Assembly: GCA_030626025.1 (NCBI GenBank)
Contig: DAOUPT010000017.1
Location: 1-55,842, forward strand
Source of the DNA: Anderseniella sp.
Lineage (GTDB): Bacteria; Pseudomonadota; Alphaproteobacteria; Rhizobiales; Aestuariivirgaceae
Direction: 5' to 3'
DNA length: 55,842 bases
Below, in pieces: positions 54,251 through 55,842 of the stretch. A program made the translations under genes and the position numbers. Under the pieces are notes generated by a model. It saw only the letters and a program-made list of their open reading frames with translations, ran no database searches and was not told the DNA's origin. Each line of letters starts with the position of its first letter. Position 1 is the stretch's first letter.

Positions 54251-54292
54251 TCATGATGTTTTTGGATGTCATATTCGGCTAGGTTTCCTGCC

Positions 54293-55537
54293 TCAACCAA
54301 AAGTCAGTAATTCCGGGCGCAGCAACATGATTGCACCGATTGCCATAAGCACTACTCCCCCGATCAGGTGCGAGTAGCGAGCATAACTACTGGTCAAGCC
54401 CGTGACCTGCAGTGCAAACATGGCAGTTGCAAATATCGCTATGTCGTCAAGCATGAACACCGCGATGTACAGACAGATGTAGAGATAGTAGCTGGAGGTC
54501 GGCAAGTCGTTTAGCGTCAGTATCTGCGTGTAGACTGCGGGCACACCAGCCGAACAGAGCAGTTCAATCAGGTTCACGCCCACCGCCAAAACCATCATGC
54601 CTAATACCGCCCACACAAGATTGCCTTGTAGGGTGATTGACCTGAACGCGTCCATGATCTTGCGCCTGCGCCCAGGATTGACAACCTTGCAGGCCACGTC
54701 GGGCTTGGTCCAGTATTCGCGCAGGAAATAGAACCCAACGCCAAGAGCAAGCACTGCAATAGCTATGCGCAGCCACGTCACTGCGCCCAAGATCAGGACC
54801 AGATTGAGCCATGCAGCCATCACCGCGAAATACATTACAGCGGTTGCAAGCAAGAATGCCCCACCCAGCAACCACATGCGCCTTTCATCCTCAAGCCCCA
54901 GAAGCAAGCCGATCAGAAATACAAGCACCCACATGGCGCAGGGATTGAACCCGTCAACCGCAGCCAAAAGCACTGTAAGAGCAGGAAGTGAGAGGTTCCT
55001 TGTTTCAATCTGTCCAACGAGCGGAAGTGAAATTGTCTCTGGTATTAAGGTGGGCAAGCCTTCACCGGATGAAGTTTGGCGCTTGGTGCCTGCATCTCGA
55101 TTGAGCTCCAGTTGCGGTTTGGCCAGCTGGGCAACAATATCCGGGCATTCACTGCTGAGGCATTTTTCCATGGCTTGCTTATATCCAGCGACACTGCGCC
55201 CGCCGGAGGCAAAGCCAAGAAAGGATTGATCCCCAATAATCACCAGCGGGACAGCCGCCTGATCAAACCTGAAACGGGTCAATATTCTTTCATACAGGGC
55301 ATCATTGCCTGAAGAGGTATCAAGTTCGACAGCCTCGATTTTCAATTCCGGGTAAACTTTGCGTAGACGCTGCAACTCGGTTTTGGCTGAAGCACAATAT
55401 GGGCACCCCTGCTGCCAGAACAAATAAGCTGTGACTGAAGGGGCCTCAGCTGCAAGCGCGCCTACGGTTGGCTGAGTGGGCACCGAAGCGAGAGCGCCGA
55501 CAAGTAAGAGAAACACAAACACTATACGCTGCAACAT
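54293..55537 (-). CDS. Glutaredoxin/thioredoxin domain fused to DsbD/CcdA-like membrane domain
   Basis: The 414-residue protein has a signal or anchor segment (1-30), then a glutaredoxin-like domain with YLFWQQGCPYCASAK (Cys45, Cys48) and cis-Pro in AAVPLVIIGDQSFLGF. From about residue 183 a multi-pass membrane part follows with the DsbD/CcdA-type cysteines in VDGFNPCAMWVL (Cys200) and LIELLCSAGVPAVYTQIL. The layout suggests transfer of reducing power across the membrane to a periplasmic Grx-like domain on the same chain. The frame is open to 55693, but MLQRIVFVFLLLVGA at 55537 gives a proper signal. Redox partner unknown. Confidence 0.85.
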   Translation of the reverse strand: MLQRIVFVFLLLVGALASVPTQPTVGALAAEAPSVTAYLFWQQGCPYCASAKTELQRLRKVYPELKIEAVELDTSSGNDALYERILTRFRFDQAAVPLVIIGDQSFLGFASGGRSVAGYKQAMEKCLSSECPDIVAQLAKPQLELNRDAGTKRQTSSGEGLPTLIPETISLPLVGQIETRNLSLPALTVLLAAVDGFNPCAMWVLVFLIGLLLGLEDERRMWLLGGAFLLATAVMYFAVMAAWLNLVLILGAVTWLRIAIAVLALGVGFYFLREYWTKPDVACKVVNPGRRRKIMDAFRSITLQGNLVWAVLGMMVLAVGVNLIELLCSAGVPAVYTQILTLNDLPTSSYYLYICLYIAVFMLDDIAIFATAMFALQVTGLTSSYARYSHLIGGVVLMAIGAIMLLRPELLTFG

Positions 55538-55733
55538 AACGTCTAATCGCCAAGATTGATTTTGAGGCTCAAGTTTGATCATCAAATGACCGCACAAACA
55601 TTGATCTGGCGCAATACACGGACGATTGAAGCACTGCGTCATGAGTAGGCTGCTGAGGCTGACTGGTAGCATTGTTTCACACCAGTTCCACACTTAGCAA
55701 TCTTCCTAACCGACACAATGTGTAGTCATACAC
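55538..55733. other. 196-base gap, nothing recognised
   Basis: No gene, hairpin terminator or clear promoter box seen between the fusion protein start and the next stop codon. Confidence 0.4.
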
Positions 55734-55842
55734 TTATTTCATCGTCACTTCCTTATTCCACGGCATCATCTTCAGCACCTTTGCGATGGTGCAACGGTCA
55801 AAGAAGACGACCATAACCATGCCAAAGAAGAGAAAAATGAAT
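55734..55842 (-). CDS. C-terminus of a membrane protein, 5' part outside window
   Basis: The minus-strand frame is open to the window end and reads FIFLFFGMVMVVFFDRCTIAK, then KMMPWNKEVTMK and a TAA at 55734-55736. A hydrophobic helix followed by a short basic, Met-rich tail suggests the last segment of a membrane protein. The family cannot be told from 35 residues. Confidence 0.5.
   Translation of the reverse strand, partial: FIFLFFGMVMVVFFDRCTIAKVLKMMPWNKEVTMK

Larger units (their letters stand above)
53826..54292. other. 467-base gap with operator-like dyads and gene relics
   Basis: Besides the leader dyads it contains two short plus-strand frames (53941-54093 and 54080-54250) in different registers that look like relics; the second is listed as a pseudogene. 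No intact gene is visible. Confidence 0.5.

Overview
The window reads as chromosome of an alphaproteobacterium, most likely of the order Hyphomicrobiales (Rhizobiales). The signs are a BA14K-family protein, DUF1223 and DUF2066 proteins, a DUF1223-acnA-ccmABCDG neighbourhood, a purN-purM / CDP-alcohol transferase / perM / hda / ppk-ppx / rnd / aspS block, and frequent 4-base ATGA or GTGA gene overlaps. G+C looks close to one half. No prophage, insertion sequence, CRISPR array or rRNA was seen.

Layout. 1-6.4 kb: a partial DUF1223 protein, aconitase, and the cytochrome c maturation genes ccmA, B, C, D and G. 6.5-12.9 kb: a FadL-type porin, an acyl-CoA ligase, propionyl-CoA synthetase and NnrS. 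12.9-17.6 kb: a HerA/DUF87 ATPase, divergent from a TetR-MFS-GST-MAPEG string that looks like a detoxification or stress unit. 17.7-23.3 kb: a tightly overlapping minus-strand operon encoding a four-subunit fumarate reductase/succinate dehydrogenase-like complex followed by a two-subunit class I fumarase, divergent from a LysR regulator. 23.4-24.8 kb: a second MAPEG protein and a methyltransferase separated by a highly structured 98-base element. 24.8-34.9 kb: purM-purN on one strand; then DUF2066, CDP-alcohol transferase, PerM, Hda, polyphosphate kinase, exopolyphosphatase and a universal stress protein on the other. 34.9-44.8 kb: RNase D, two transporters, aspS, a metallo-beta-lactamase-fold hydrolase, a secreted protein of unknown function and malic enzyme. 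44.8-50.4 kb: a candidate small RNA, a GcvA-type regulator with a divergent small protein, a PhyH-family oxygenase, galE, a KpsS-like capsule protein and tRNA-Thr(TGT). 50.4-55.8 kb: a gene-sparse, accessory-looking stretch with a BA14K protein, a hypothetical protein, a homocysteine S-methyltransferase, gene relics, a glutaredoxin-DsbD-like fusion, and the C-terminus of a membrane protein.

Regulation. Three good FNR/FixK/NnrR-type dyads (TTGAY-N4-RTCAA) lie in intergenic DNA: before nnrS, before the universal stress gene, and in the maeB-gcvA gap. There the box is followed within about 170 bases by a strong terminator whose loop carries CCCTCC. That looks like an oxygen- or NO-controlled small RNA with an anti-Shine-Dalgarno loop, and it is one of the two strongest candidates for something undescribed. 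The other is the 98-base three-stem element before the methyltransferase gene. The reductase flavoprotein is also unusual: a cysteine sits where the covalent FAD histidine of SdhA/FrdA normally is.

All calls come from reading the sequence. No database search or folding program was run.
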